Shown piece by piece: positions 26,505 to 34,787 of a stretch of DNA of 64,000 nucleotides (its first letter is position 1; each line of letters starts with the position of its first letter). The DNA is taken from NCBI RefSeq assembly GCF_023278185.1, contig NZ_CP066356.1, positions 3,774,001-3,838,000 of the forward strand. The letters run 5' to 3'. Made by a program: the position numbers and the translations under genes. A model generated the notes under the pieces. That model was not told the DNA's origin, did no database searches, and worked only from the letters and a program-made list of their open reading frames with translations. The stretch is from Bradyrhizobium elkanii USDA 76 (GTDB lineage: Bacteria > Pseudomonadota > Alphaproteobacteria > Rhizobiales > Xanthobacteraceae).

Positions 26505-26876
26505 CTCGGCAATGATCGCGCCGGCTTCCTTGACCGCGTGATTGGCCGCGGGCACGCCGCAATAGATCGCCTGCTGCAGCAGGATCTCCTTGATGTCGTC
26601 GGGCGTGAAGCCACCCTCGGCGAGCGCCGCGCGCACATGCAGGCGGAATTCGTCCCACTGACCGAGCGCGACCATGGTGCCGATCACAAGCACGCGGCGG
26701 GTGCGGTGATCGAAATGCGGCCGGGTCCAGATGTCGCCCCACGCATAGCGCGTGATCAGGTCCTGGAAGTCGGTGTTGAACGCGTTGCGGTTCTTGATCG
26801 ATTTGTCGACCCATTCATTGCCGAGCACCTTGCGGCGCTGCGTCATGCCGTCGTCGCGGCGCTGATTGTCGTCCAT
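26484..26876 (-). CDS. pcaC: 4-carboxymuconolactone decarboxylase
   Basis: A 130-residue protein of the carboxymuconolactone decarboxylase fold that converts gamma-carboxymuconolactone to beta-ketoadipate enol-lactone. It shows RRKVLGNEWVDKSI, the DLITRYAWGDIWTRP segment, RTRRVLVIGTMVALGQWDEFRLHVRAAL and CGVPAANHAVKEA. Length is exactly that of PcaC. A GAGGAGA site precedes the ATG at 26876. It is the last gene of pcaB-pcaD-pcaC on the minus strand. A repeat pair separates it from pcaD. Confidence 0.93.
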   Translation of the reverse strand: MDDNQRRDDGMTQRRKVLGNEWVDKSIKNRNAFNTDFQDLITRYAWGDIWTRPHFDHRTRRVLVIGTMVALGQWDEFRLHVRAALAEGGFTPDDIKEILLQQAIYCGVPAANHAVKEAGAIIAELGLLKG

Positions 26877-26895
26877 GGATGTCTCCTCATGAAAT

Positions 26896-27034
26896 CGTAG
26901 CCCGGATGGAGCGCAGCGCAATCCGGGGGGTTCAGCGTCGGCCGAAGACTTGTCCCGGATTTCGCTTCGCTGCATCCGGGCTACGTGCTGATTTGGTCAT
27001 TCCGGGTTCGATGCTTCGCATCGTCCCGGAATGA
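26896..27034. repeat. Two palindromic repeats between pcaD and pcaC
   Basis: The first element (26896-26985) has TAGCCCGGATG-type arms at both ends; the second (26997-27034) is a compact palindrome with TCATTCCGGG arms around GATGCTTCGCATC. Both are dispersed Bradyrhizobium-type repeats. Sitting inside an operon they could reduce pcaC expression or stabilise upstream mRNA. Confidence 0.8.
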
Positions 27035-27043
27035 CGATGACCG

Positions 27044-27826
27044 TTACCGCTGCGTCAGGAAGCCGACCACGGCTTCGGTGAAGGCGTGCGACTGCTCGAC
27101 ATTGGAAATGTGCGCGGCATCGAGCAGCGTCATGCTGGCGCCGGGAATGCCGCTGCGGATCATTTCGCCCGCCGACACTGGCGTCGCCATGTCCTGCTTG
27201 CCCGCGATCACCAAAGTCGGGCTCTTGATCCTGGGCAGCAGCGCGCGCTGGTCGAGCGTCGACAGCGCCTCGCAGCAGGCGAGATAGCCTTCGACCGGCG
27301 AGGCAACCAGCATTGCTTTCATGCGCGCCGCGGTCTCCGGCTCGCGCTCGCGGAAATCGGCGGTCAGCCAGCCGGCAATCACGGTGTCGGCGACGGCGGC
27401 GATGCCGCCTTCCTTCACCGCCTTGATGCGGTTCAGCCAGTTGGTCGGATCGGGATAGTAGCAGGCGGTGTTGGCCAGGATGATCTTGCCGAATCGTTCC
27501 GGGGCATTCGCTCCCAGCCACTGTCCGACCATGCCGCCCATCGACAGGCCGCACCAATGCACCTTCTCGATGTTGAGGTCGTCGAGGATCGCCAGCACGT
27601 CGCGGCCGAACCGCTCCATGGAGTAGGGGCCGGCGGGCACACCGGACTTGCCGTGGCCGCGACGGTCGTAGCGGATGACGCGGAACATCTGCGTCAGCGC
27701 CTTCATCTGCGGCTCCCACATCTGCAGGGTGCAGCCGAGCGAGTTCGACAGCATCAGGGTCGGTCCGCCGTCGCGGCCGTCCACCTGGACGTTGAGCAGG
27801 CACCCGTCGGCGTTGATCATCGGCAT
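27044..27826 (-). CDS. pcaD: 3-oxoadipate enol-lactonase
   Basis: A 260-residue alpha/beta hydrolase that opens beta-ketoadipate enol-lactone to beta-ketoadipate. Visible are the oxyanion region LSNSLGCTLQMWEPQ, IRYDRRGHGKSG, nucleophile Ser95 in WCGLSMGGMVGQWLG, and the catalytic His in DAAHISNVEQSHAF. The start at 27826 has a GAGAGGGA site and gives the family length. It follows pcaB by 83 bases. Confidence 0.93.
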   Translation of the reverse strand: MPMINADGCLLNVQVDGRDGGPTLMLSNSLGCTLQMWEPQMKALTQMFRVIRYDRRGHGKSGVPAGPYSMERFGRDVLAILDDLNIEKVHWCGLSMGGMVGQWLGANAPERFGKIILANTACYYPDPTNWLNRIKAVKEGGIAAVADTVIAGWLTADFREREPETAARMKAMLVASPVEGYLACCEALSTLDQRALLPRIKSPTLVIAGKQDMATPVSAGEMIRSGIPGASMTLLDAAHISNVEQSHAFTEAVVGFLTQR

Positions 27827-27909
27827 CGTCTTGTCCCTCTCGTCATGCGCTTGCCGGGTCATCTGCGCGAAGACGCGCTTTGCGCTTTTGTCCGGCAACG
27901 ACATCGTCG

Positions 27910-29265
27910 CTATTTGTCATCCAGTGAAGCCAGCAGGCGGTCGATCAGCGCTTGCGAGGCGCCCTGATAGGCCATCGGCTCGAACAGCTCCGCGATGCGT
28001 TTCGCGTCGAGATGTGCGGTGACCTTGGCGTCCGCCGACAGCACCTCGCGCAGATGCTTCTTCTCCGCGACCGCGCGCTTGCTGGCGGCCTCGATCAGAT
28101 GATGGGCGTCGCTCTTGCCGATCTTGTCGGCGAGCGCAAAGGTGATGGCTTCCGCCATGATCAACCCTTGAGTCGCATCGAGATTGACGCGCATCCGCGC
28201 CGCATCGACCTCGAGCCCTTCGGCGAGATCAACGATGGCGGCAAGCGCGCCCGAGGTCACCAGCATCAGGCCCGGCAAGGTCGGCCATTCCGCGTGCCAC
28301 GGGCCGGCGCTGCGCTCATGGTCCTGCACCTGCGCGGCGAAGATCGTGGCGGCAAGGTTCGGCGCCATGGTCGCAGCCCCCAGCGCGCTCGCGGCAGCGA
28401 CGGGATTGCGCTTGTGCGGCATGGTGGAGGAGCCGCCGCGGCCGGCGCCCGCGGGCTCGAAGGCTTCGCCGACATCGGTCTGCATCATCAGCGACACGTC
28501 GCGCGCGATCTTGCCGCAACTGCCCGCGAGGATCGCGAACACCGACGCGGCCTCGGCGATGCGGTCGCGATGGGTATGCCAGGGCGCATCCGGCAGCGGC
28601 AGATCGAGCTCTTGCGCAAGCTGCGCGGCGACCGCTAAGCCCTTGTCGCCAAGCGCGGCGAGCGTCCCGGCGGCGCCGCCGAATTGCAGCGCCAGCGTCT
28701 CGCGGCGCAGGCGCAGCAGCCGCTTGCGGGAGCGATGCAGCACCGCGGCATATTCGGCGAGCTTCAGCCCAAATGGCATCGGCAATGCGTGCTGCAGCCA
28801 GGTCCGCGCCACCACGGCGGTGTTGCGATGGGCGCGCGCAAGCCCGGCGAAGCCGGCAACGGCGCGGTCGAGATCGGCCAGCAGCGCGTCGATCCCCGCG
28901 CGCAGCGACAGCATCGTCGCGGTGTCGATGACGTCCTGGCTGGTCGCACCCCAATGCACGTAGCGCGCCGCCTCGGCATCCGCCTTGGCGACGTTGGCGG
29001 TCAGGGTCTTCACCAGCGGGATCGCCAGATTGCCGGACCGCGTCGCGGCGTCGGCCAGCGCGGCGAGGTCGAACGATTCGGCCTTGCAGGCGCTGCCGAT
29101 CGGTCCCGCGCCAGCTGCGGGAATCACCCCGCAGGCCGCCTCGGCGCGGGCCAGTGCGGCCTCGAAATCCAGCATGTTCTGCAGCGTGGCGGCGTCGTCG
29201 CACACCGCGCGCATCGCGGCGCTCGACAGCATCGGCGCAAGCAGGGGAGAAAGGGCTGTGCTCAT
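27910..29265 (-). CDS. pcaB: 3-carboxy-cis,cis-muconate cycloisomerase
   Basis: A 451-residue member of the fumarase/aspartase superfamily that lactonises 3-carboxymuconate in protocatechuate breakdown. The signature GRGGSSTMPHKRNPVAA is present, with ALARAEAACGVIP near the N-terminus and the RYVHWGATSQDVIDTA catalytic His segment. The ATG at 29265, with an AGG(T) site, is preferred over an upstream ATG at 29397. It is the first gene of pcaBDC; protocatechuate dioxygenase genes (pcaHG) and the regulator pcaQ are not in this window. Confidence 0.93.
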   Translation of the reverse strand: MSTALSPLLAPMLSSAAMRAVCDDAATLQNMLDFEAALARAEAACGVIPAAGAGPIGSACKAESFDLAALADAATRSGNLAIPLVKTLTANVAKADAEAARYVHWGATSQDVIDTATMLSLRAGIDALLADLDRAVAGFAGLARAHRNTAVVARTWLQHALPMPFGLKLAEYAAVLHRSRKRLLRLRRETLALQFGGAAGTLAALGDKGLAVAAQLAQELDLPLPDAPWHTHRDRIAEAASVFAILAGSCGKIARDVSLMMQTDVGEAFEPAGAGRGGSSTMPHKRNPVAAASALGAATMAPNLAATIFAAQVQDHERSAGPWHAEWPTLPGLMLVTSGALAAIVDLAEGLEVDAARMRVNLDATQGLIMAEAITFALADKIGKSDAHHLIEAASKRAVAEKKHLREVLSADAKVTAHLDAKRIAELFEPMAYQGASQALIDRLLASLDDK

Positions 29266-29475
29266 GGCCGGCGACCTAACCACTGTCGCGCGTCGCTGCC
29301 AATGCCCCGGGGCTGCCTGCATTTTCAACAGCGGGGATTGCGCGATTTCGTGAACGGTGGGCTTGGTTTGCTGCGGTTGCGAATATGCATCGCTCATCCT
29401 CCGAAGGTGCCCTTTCCTTTGTGTCCCGGCTGCTTTACTTGGGGGAAAAGGTTCTAGCGATCGAGGAGGTCCCCC

Positions 29476-29922
29476 ATGGCCATGACAATGACCGGCGAAG
29501 TCCAGCTTGCAGCGCCGCGCCAGGCTGTGTGGGACAAGCTCAACGATCCCGAAGTTTTGAAGGCCTGCATTCCCGGCTGCGAAGAGCTGGAGAAGACCGA
29601 CGAGGGCGGCTTCCGCGCCACCGCCAAGATGAAGGTCGGCCCGGTCTCCGCCCGCTTCAAGGGCAAGGTCACATTGAGCGATCTCGACCCGCCGAACGGC
29701 TACAAGATCTCAGGCGAAGGCGAGGGCGGGGTCGCCGGCTTTGCCAAGGGCGGCGCCACCGTTGGCCTTGCCGACAAGGATGGCGGCACGCTTCTGAGCT
29801 ACAATGTGGAGGCGCAGATCGGCGGCAAGCTCGCCCAGCTCGGCCAGCGCCTGATCAACGGCGCCGCCAAGAAGCTGGCCGATGAATTCTTTGCAAATTT
29901 CGCCAAGGCGGTGCAGGGTTAG
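29476..29922 (+). CDS. coxG: CoxG-type SRPBCC family protein
   Basis: A 148-residue START/SRPBCC-fold protein of the CoxG family: MTGEVQLAAPRQAVWDKLNDPEVLKACIPGCEELEK is diagnostic. CoxG is proposed to help anchor CO dehydrogenase-type molybdenum hydroxylases to the membrane. A GAGGAGG site lies upstream of the ATG. It opens a cox-type cluster that continues with coxS and diverges from pcaB. Confidence 0.88.
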   Translation: MAMTMTGEVQLAAPRQAVWDKLNDPEVLKACIPGCEELEKTDEGGFRATAKMKVGPVSARFKGKVTLSDLDPPNGYKISGEGEGGVAGFAKGGATVGLADKDGGTLLSYNVEAQIGGKLAQLGQRLINGAAKKLADEFFANFAKAVQG

Positions 29923-30090
29923 CTCCGCCTTTCGGCTGGATTATTCAGGTCCGGCCATGTCTTGCCGTTATGTCCTGGATGGGTGGCTCGAAAGGTTGCC
30001 CATCGCGGGGCGCGCCCATATTATGCCGTCTGGAATGATTTAAAACCGCCTGCTTCGCCGATATGCGGTGGCGCAGATAAGAGAGTGCTG

Positions 30091-30576
30091 ATGGCCAAGA
30101 TTTCAATGATCGTGAACGGCAACCCCGTGAACGCGAATGTCGACCCCCGTACCCTTCTGGTCCAGTTTCTGCGCGAAAACCTGCGGCTGACCGGCACCCA
30201 TGTCGGCTGCGACACCTCGCAGTGCGGCGCCTGCGTCGTGCATCTGGACGGCAAGGCGGTGAAGTCCTGCACGACGCTTGCGGTGATGGCGGACGGTCAT
30301 GAGGTCAAGACCATCGAGGGGCTGGCGGCCGATGGCGCGCCGCTGCATCCGATGCAGGAGGCCTTCCGCGAGCATCACGGCCTGCAGTGCGGCTTCTGCA
30401 CGCCGGGCATGATCATGACCGCGGTCGACCTGGTCCATCGCAAGGGCCACGAGCTCTCCGACGAGGTGATCCGCGAGGAGCTGGAAGGCAATCTGTGCCG
30501 CTGCACCGGCTACCAGAATATCGTCGCTTCGATCGCCGCCGGCGCCAAGGCGATGGCGAAGTCGGACTTGGCCTAA
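30091..30576 (+). CDS. coxS: CoxS-type [2Fe-2S] subunit of a molybdenum hydroxylase
   Basis: A 161-residue iron-sulfur subunit with two [2Fe-2S] clusters. The plant-type cluster is in [13 protein letters not shown] with a fourth Cys in VKSC; the second uses CGFCTPGM and [10 protein letters not shown]. All eight cysteines are present. In the xanthine oxidase/CO dehydrogenase family it carries electrons from the molybdopterin subunit (CoxL) to FAD (CoxM). The next gene is coxM, 56 bases away; no coxL lies between, although the three subunits are normally made together. Just after the stop an 18-base stretch nearly repeats the end of coxS. Confidence 0.95.
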   Translation: MAKISMIVNGNPVNANVDPRTLLVQFLRENLRLTGTHVGCDTSQCGACVVHLDGKAVKSCTTLAVMADGHEVKTIEGLAADGAPLHPMQEAFREHHGLQCGFCTPGMIMTAVDLVHRKGHELSDEVIREELEGNLCRCTGYQNIVASIAAGAKAMAKSDLA

Positions 30577-30632
30577 CAAAGTCGGGCCTCGCGTAATCAG
30601 CAATTCATCGCGACCGCGATCAGGACATTCCA

Positions 30633-31439
30633 ATGTACGAATTCAAATATCACCGTCCCGGCACCGTGCGGCAGGCCGCCAATCTCCTGGTGAAGAACGA
30701 GGACGCCAAGCTGATCGCCGGCGGTCACACGCTGGTGCCGGTCATGAAGCAGCGGCTCGCCAGCCCGCCGCATCTGGTCGACCTCTCCCATATCGAAGGT
30801 CTCGACACCATCGAGATGAAGGGCCGCTCGCTGGTCATCGGGGCCACCGCCAAGCACGCCGAGGTCGCGAACTCCGCGGTCGTGGGCGAGGCGATCCCGG
30901 CGCTGGCCGAACTGGCCGGCCTGATCGGCGATCCCGCCGTGCGCCACCGCGGCACCATCGGCGGCTCGCTCGCCAACAATGACCCGACCGCCGACTATCC
31001 GGCCGCGGTGCTGGCGCTGGGCGCGACCATCGTCACCAACAAGCGCCGCCTCAAGGCCGAGGAGTATTTCCAGGGCCTGTTCTCGACCGCGCTGGAAGCC
31101 GACGAAATCATCACCAAGGTGATGTTCCCGCTGCCGAAGAAGGCGGCCTACGTCAAGTTCCGTAACCAGGCCTCGCGTTATGCGTTGGTCGGCGTGTTCG
31201 TGGCCAAGCGTCCGTCCGACGTGCGCGTCGCGGTCACCGGTGCGGGCTCCGACGGCGTATTCCGCGTCACCGCGTTCGAGGACGCTCTTAAGAAGCGCTT
31301 CTCGCACAAGGTGCTCGACGGCATCGCGGTTTCGGCCGACGGGCTGAACAGCGACCTGCACGGCAGTGCGGAATACCGCGCGCATCTGATCGGCGTTTTG
31401 ACGCGCCGGGCGGTGGAAACCGCGAACGCCAAGGACTAA
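30633..31439 (+). CDS. coxM: CoxM-type FAD-binding subunit of a molybdenum hydroxylase
   Basis: A 268-residue FAD subunit of the xanthine dehydrogenase/CO dehydrogenase family. Both flavin motifs are clear: LIAGGHTLVPVMKQRL near residue 30 and TIGGSLANNDPTADYP near residue 110, plus the C-terminal CO_deh_flav_C domain. It would oxidise the iron-sulfur subunit and pass electrons on. It follows coxS closely and precedes the coxD/coxE maturation genes. Confidence 0.95.
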   Translation: MYEFKYHRPGTVRQAANLLVKNEDAKLIAGGHTLVPVMKQRLASPPHLVDLSHIEGLDTIEMKGRSLVIGATAKHAEVANSAVVGEAIPALAELAGLIGDPAVRHRGTIGGSLANNDPTADYPAAVLALGATIVTNKRRLKAEEYFQGLFSTALEADEIITKVMFPLPKKAAYVKFRNQASRYALVGVFVAKRPSDVRVAVTGAGSDGVFRVTAFEDALKKRFSHKVLDGIAVSADGLNSDLHGSAEYRAHLIGVLTRRAVETANAKD

Positions 31440-31487
31440 GTACCAAGGCGTGACCTTGCTCACTCTCGTTCGAAGACTGGCTGTTCC

Positions 31488-32396
31488 ATGAGTGCATCGG
31501 CGTTACCCACTTCCGTCGATGCGCTCGAGGATCTCCTGACCTCGCGCGGCTATCTCGCCGAACGGTCGCTTGCGACCGTGACCTATCTCGCGCTGCGGAT
31601 GGGCCGGCCGCTGTTCCTCGAAGGCGAGGCCGGCGTCGGCAAGACCGAGATCGCAAAGGTGTTGTCGGCCGCGCTCGGGCGCAAGCTGATCCGCCTGCAA
31701 TGCTATGAAGGCCTCGACGTCGCCTCCGCCGTCTACGAGTGGAGCAGTGCGGCGCAGATGATCGCGATCCGCCTTGCGGAGGCTTCCGGCGACACCGATC
31801 GCGACCAGCTCGCGAGCGACATTTTCGCCGAACGCTTCCTGATCAAGCGGCCGCTGCTGCAGGCGCTCGAGCCCGACGTCGCAGGTCCTCCGGTACTGTT
31901 GATCGACGAGCTCGACCGCGCCGACGAGGCGTTCGAGGCGTATCTGCTGGAAATCCTCAGCGACTTCCAGGTCACGATCCCCGAGCTCGGCACCGTGAAG
32001 GCGCCGGCGCCGCCGATCGTGATCATCACCTCGAACCGCACGCGCGAGATTCACGACGCGCTGAAGCGGCGCTGCCTCTATCACTGGGTGGATTATCCTT
32101 CCGCCGAGCGCGAGCTCGCGATCGTCAAGTCGCGGGTGCCGAACATTTCCGCAAAGCTGTCGCAGCAGGTCGTCCGCTTCGTGCAGGCGCTGCGCAACCA
32201 GGACTTCTACAAGTCGCCGGGCGTTGCCGAGACCATCGACTGGGCCACCGCGCTGTCCGAGCTCGACGCCCGCTCGCTGACGCCGCAGGTGGTCGGCGAC
32301 ACGCTGGGCGCACTCTTGAAGTATCAGGACGACATCGCGCGCATGCAGGGCGATGCGCTGCAGAAGACATTGAAGGAAGCGACGAGCGAGACGTAA
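31488..32396 (+). CDS. coxD: CoxD-type MoxR AAA+ ATPase
   Basis: A 302-residue MoxR-family AAA+ ATPase with Walker A EGEAGVGKTE, Walker B VLLIDELDRADE and a sensor region VIITSNRTREIHDALKRRC. In CO dehydrogenase clusters CoxD helps build the copper-sulfur-molybdenum site with CoxE and CoxF; in relatives it acts as a more general maturation chaperone. It lies 48 bases after coxM. Confidence 0.93.
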   Translation: MSASALPTSVDALEDLLTSRGYLAERSLATVTYLALRMGRPLFLEGEAGVGKTEIAKVLSAALGRKLIRLQCYEGLDVASAVYEWSSAAQMIAIRLAEASGDTDRDQLASDIFAERFLIKRPLLQALEPDVAGPPVLLIDELDRADEAFEAYLLEILSDFQVTIPELGTVKAPAPPIVIITSNRTREIHDALKRRCLYHWVDYPSAERELAIVKSRVPNISAKLSQQVVRFVQALRNQDFYKSPGVAETIDWATALSELDARSLTPQVVGDTLGALLKYQDDIARMQGDALQKTLKEATSET

Positions 32397-32417
32397 GTCG
32401 CGCGTCATAACAACGTC

Positions 32418-32502
32418 CGTCATTCCGGGGCGATGCGTCAGCATCGAACCCGGAATCTCGAGATTCCGGGTTTGCTCGCTTCGCGCGCGCCCCGGAACGA
32501 CG
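32418..32502. repeat. Palindromic repeat inside the cox cluster
   Basis: An 85-base element with CGTCATTCCGGGGCG and CGCCCCGGAACGACG ends and an internal hairpin (GAATCTCGAGATTC). It sits between coxD and coxE, ending 14 bases before the coxE start. Confidence 0.8.
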
Positions 32503-32516
32503 GGAAATGGATCACG

Positions 32517-33719
32517 ATGGCGATCAACCACCTCGCGCCTCCGACCGGCCACATGGCCGACAACGTGATCGGCTTTGCCCGCGCGCTGCGGGCGGCCGGG
32601 CTCCCGGTCGGACCGGGCTCGGTGATCGATGCGCTCGACGCGCTGCAGCTGATCGAGGTTGGGCATCGCGGCGACTTCTACGCCACGCTGGAAGCGATCT
32701 TCGTCAAGCGCCATGAGCACGCGCTGATCTTCCGCCAGGCCTTCGAACTGTTCTTCCGCGCCGCCGAGGAGTGGAAGAGCATGCTGGATTCGGTGCCGCT
32801 GCCCGACCACGCCAGGAAGAAGCCGCCGCCGGCCTCGCGCCGCGTCCAGGAGGCGATGGCCCAGCCGGCGCGGAGCGAGGAGCGGCCGCAGGCCCAGGAG
32901 CAGGAGCTCAAGCTCTCGGTCTCCGACAAGGAGGTGCTGCAGAAGAAGGATTTTGCGCAGATGACCGCGGCGGAGATCGCCGAGGTGACGCGCGAGATCG
33001 CCAAGATGCGGCTGCCGCAGGCCGAGCTCGTGACCCGTCGCTACCAGCCGGATGCGCGGGGCCTCCGGCTCGACATGCGCCGCACCGTGCGCAACTCGCT
33101 GCGCACCGGCGGCGAGATTATCGATATCCGAAAGCTCGGCCGGATCGAGAAGCCGGCGCCGATCGTGGCGCTGCTCGATATCTCGGGCTCGATGAGCGAG
33201 TACACCCGCCTGTTCCTGCACTTCCTGCATGCCATCACCGACGCCCGCAAGCGGGTCTCGGTGTTCCTGTTCGGCACCCGCCTGACCAATGTGACGCGGG
33301 CGTTGCGGGCCCGTGACCCCGACGAGGCGCTGGCGAGCTGCTCGTCCTCGGTCGAGGACTGGGCCGGCGGGACGCGGATCGCGACCTCGCTGCACAGCTT
33401 CAACCAGCTCTGGGCCCGCCGGGTGCTCGGGCAGGGCGCCATCGTCCTCCTTATATCCGATGGACTAGAACGGGAGGCTGATGCCAAACTGGCCTTCGAG
33501 ATGGACCGATTGCACCGTTCCTGCCGCCGCCTGATCTGGCTCAATCCGCTGCTGCGCTACTCCGGCTTCGAGGCCAAGGCGCAGGGCATCAAAATGATGT
33601 TGCCCCACGTTGACGAATTTCGCCCGGTGCATAACTTGACGTCCATCAAGGGCTTGATCGGGGCTCTGTCGTCCCCGCCGCCGGCGCACCACCGCAGCCT
33701 GATCCGCTCTGTAGCCTAA
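32517..33719 (+). CDS. coxE: CoxE-type VWA-domain protein
   Basis: A 400-residue protein with a C-terminal von Willebrand factor A domain carrying an intact MIDAS motif (LLDISGSMSEYTRLFLHFLH) and, further on, GGTRIATSL. The N-terminal half is helical with a charged linker. CoxE works with the MoxR ATPase CoxD in metal-centre maturation. The ATG at 32517 comes just after a palindromic repeat; frame upstream of it is repeat sequence. Confidence 0.93.
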   Translation: MAINHLAPPTGHMADNVIGFARALRAAGLPVGPGSVIDALDALQLIEVGHRGDFYATLEAIFVKRHEHALIFRQAFELFFRAAEEWKSMLDSVPLPDHARKKPPPASRRVQEAMAQPARSEERPQAQEQELKLSVSDKEVLQKKDFAQMTAAEIAEVTREIAKMRLPQAELVTRRYQPDARGLRLDMRRTVRNSLRTGGEIIDIRKLGRIEKPAPIVALLDISGSMSEYTRLFLHFLHAITDARKRVSVFLFGTRLTNVTRALRARDPDEALASCSSSVEDWAGGTRIATSLHSFNQLWARRVLGQGAIVLLISDGLEREADAKLAFEMDRLHRSCRRLIWLNPLLRYSGFEAKAQGIKMMLPHVDEFRPVHNLTSIKGLIGALSSPPPAHHRSLIRSVA

Positions 33720-33747
33720 GAAGCATCCGATTTCACAGGAGGCCGCC

Positions 33748-34071
33748 ATGCTGAACCGCGACGAAGACATCCTGCAGGCCGCCGAGACCTGGCAGAAAGA
33801 GGGCCATGGCGTGGCGCTTGCCACCGTGGTCGAGACCTGGGGCTCGGCGCCGCGCCCGGCCGGCTCGAGCCTCGTCATCAATGACGACGGCACGTTTCTC
33901 GGCTCGGTCTCCGGCGGCTGCGTCGAGGGCGCTGTCGTGACGGAAGCGCTCGACGTGATCGCGAGCGGCCAGCCAAAAATGCTCGAATTCGGCGTCGCCG
34001 ACGAGACGGCCTGGAATGTCGGCCTGTCCTGCGGCGGTACCATCCGCGTGTTCGTCGAGAAGGTCGGTTAG
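33748..34071 (+). CDS. XdhC/CoxI-family protein, N-terminal domain only
   Basis: A 107-residue protein matching the XdhC-CoxI N-terminal domain: AETWQKEGHGVALATVVETWGSAPRPAGSSLVI and GSVSGGCVEGAVV. XdhC-type proteins bind molybdenum cofactor and help sulfurylate it before insertion. Here the family is split: the Rossmann domain is encoded by the next gene, two bases away. An AGGAGG site precedes the ATG. This split form is common in cox-type clusters. Confidence 0.9.
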   Translation: MLNRDEDILQAAETWQKEGHGVALATVVETWGSAPRPAGSSLVINDDGTFLGSVSGGCVEGAVVTEALDVIASGQPKMLEFGVADETAWNVGLSCGGTIRVFVEKVG

Positions 34072-34073
34072 CC

Positions 34074-34787
34074 GTGAAGCTCGAGATCCTGAAAGAACTG
34101 AACGCCGAGCGCGCCGCGCGCCGCCCGGTGATCGTCGTCACCGACACCGCCAATGGCGAGCAGCGCCTGGTCAAGGCCGCGGACATCGCCGCCGATCCGC
34201 TGCGGGCCGAACTCGCAAAGCAGCTGCGGATGGGCAAGAGCGGCAATGTCGAGGTCGGGACCAAGAAACTGTTCCTCAACGTCTACGCGCCGACCGCAAA
34301 GCTCGTGATCATCGGCGCGGTCCATATCAGCCAGGCGCTGGCGCCGCTGGCGCGCTCGCTCGACTATGACGTCACGGTGGTCGATCCGCGCACCGCGTTT
34401 GCGAGCCCGGAGCGCTTCCCCGACGTGCCGCTGGTCGCCGAATGGCCCGACGTCGCGCTGCCGCCGCTCAATGTCGATCACTACACGGCCTTCGTCGCGG
34501 TGACGCACGATCCGAAGATCGACGATCCGGCCCTGCTGCACGCCTTCGACCGCGACTGCTTCTATATCGGCGCGCTCGGCTCGCGGAAGACCCACGCCAA
34601 GCGCGCCGAGCGGCTGCGCGCGCAAGGCGCCAGGGACAGCGACATCGCGCGCATCCACGCGCCGATCGGCCTCGACATCGGCGCGGTGTCGCCGTCGGAG
34701 ATCGCGGTCGCGATCATGGCCGAGATCACCGCGCAGCTGCGCCTGCCTCCGAAAGAAAACTCCAAGCAAAAAGAAGAAGCGGCATGA
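34074..34787 (+). CDS. XdhC-family protein, Rossmann domain
   Basis: A 237-residue protein starting at a GTG two bases after the preceding stop. The C-terminal XdhC Rossmann domain is seen in KLVIIGAVHISQALAPLARSL, VVDPRTAFASPERFP, FVAVTHDPKIDDPAL and YIGALGSRKTHAKRAERL. Together with the upstream gene it makes a complete XdhC. Its stop overlaps the next start (ATGA). Confidence 0.9.
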   Translation: MKLEILKELNAERAARRPVIVVTDTANGEQRLVKAADIAADPLRAELAKQLRMGKSGNVEVGTKKLFLNVYAPTAKLVIIGAVHISQALAPLARSLDYDVTVVDPRTAFASPERFPDVPLVAEWPDVALPPLNVDHYTAFVAVTHDPKIDDPALLHAFDRDCFYIGALGSRKTHAKRAERLRAQGARDSDIARIHAPIGLDIGAVSPSEIAVAIMAEITAQLRLPPKENSKQKEEAA

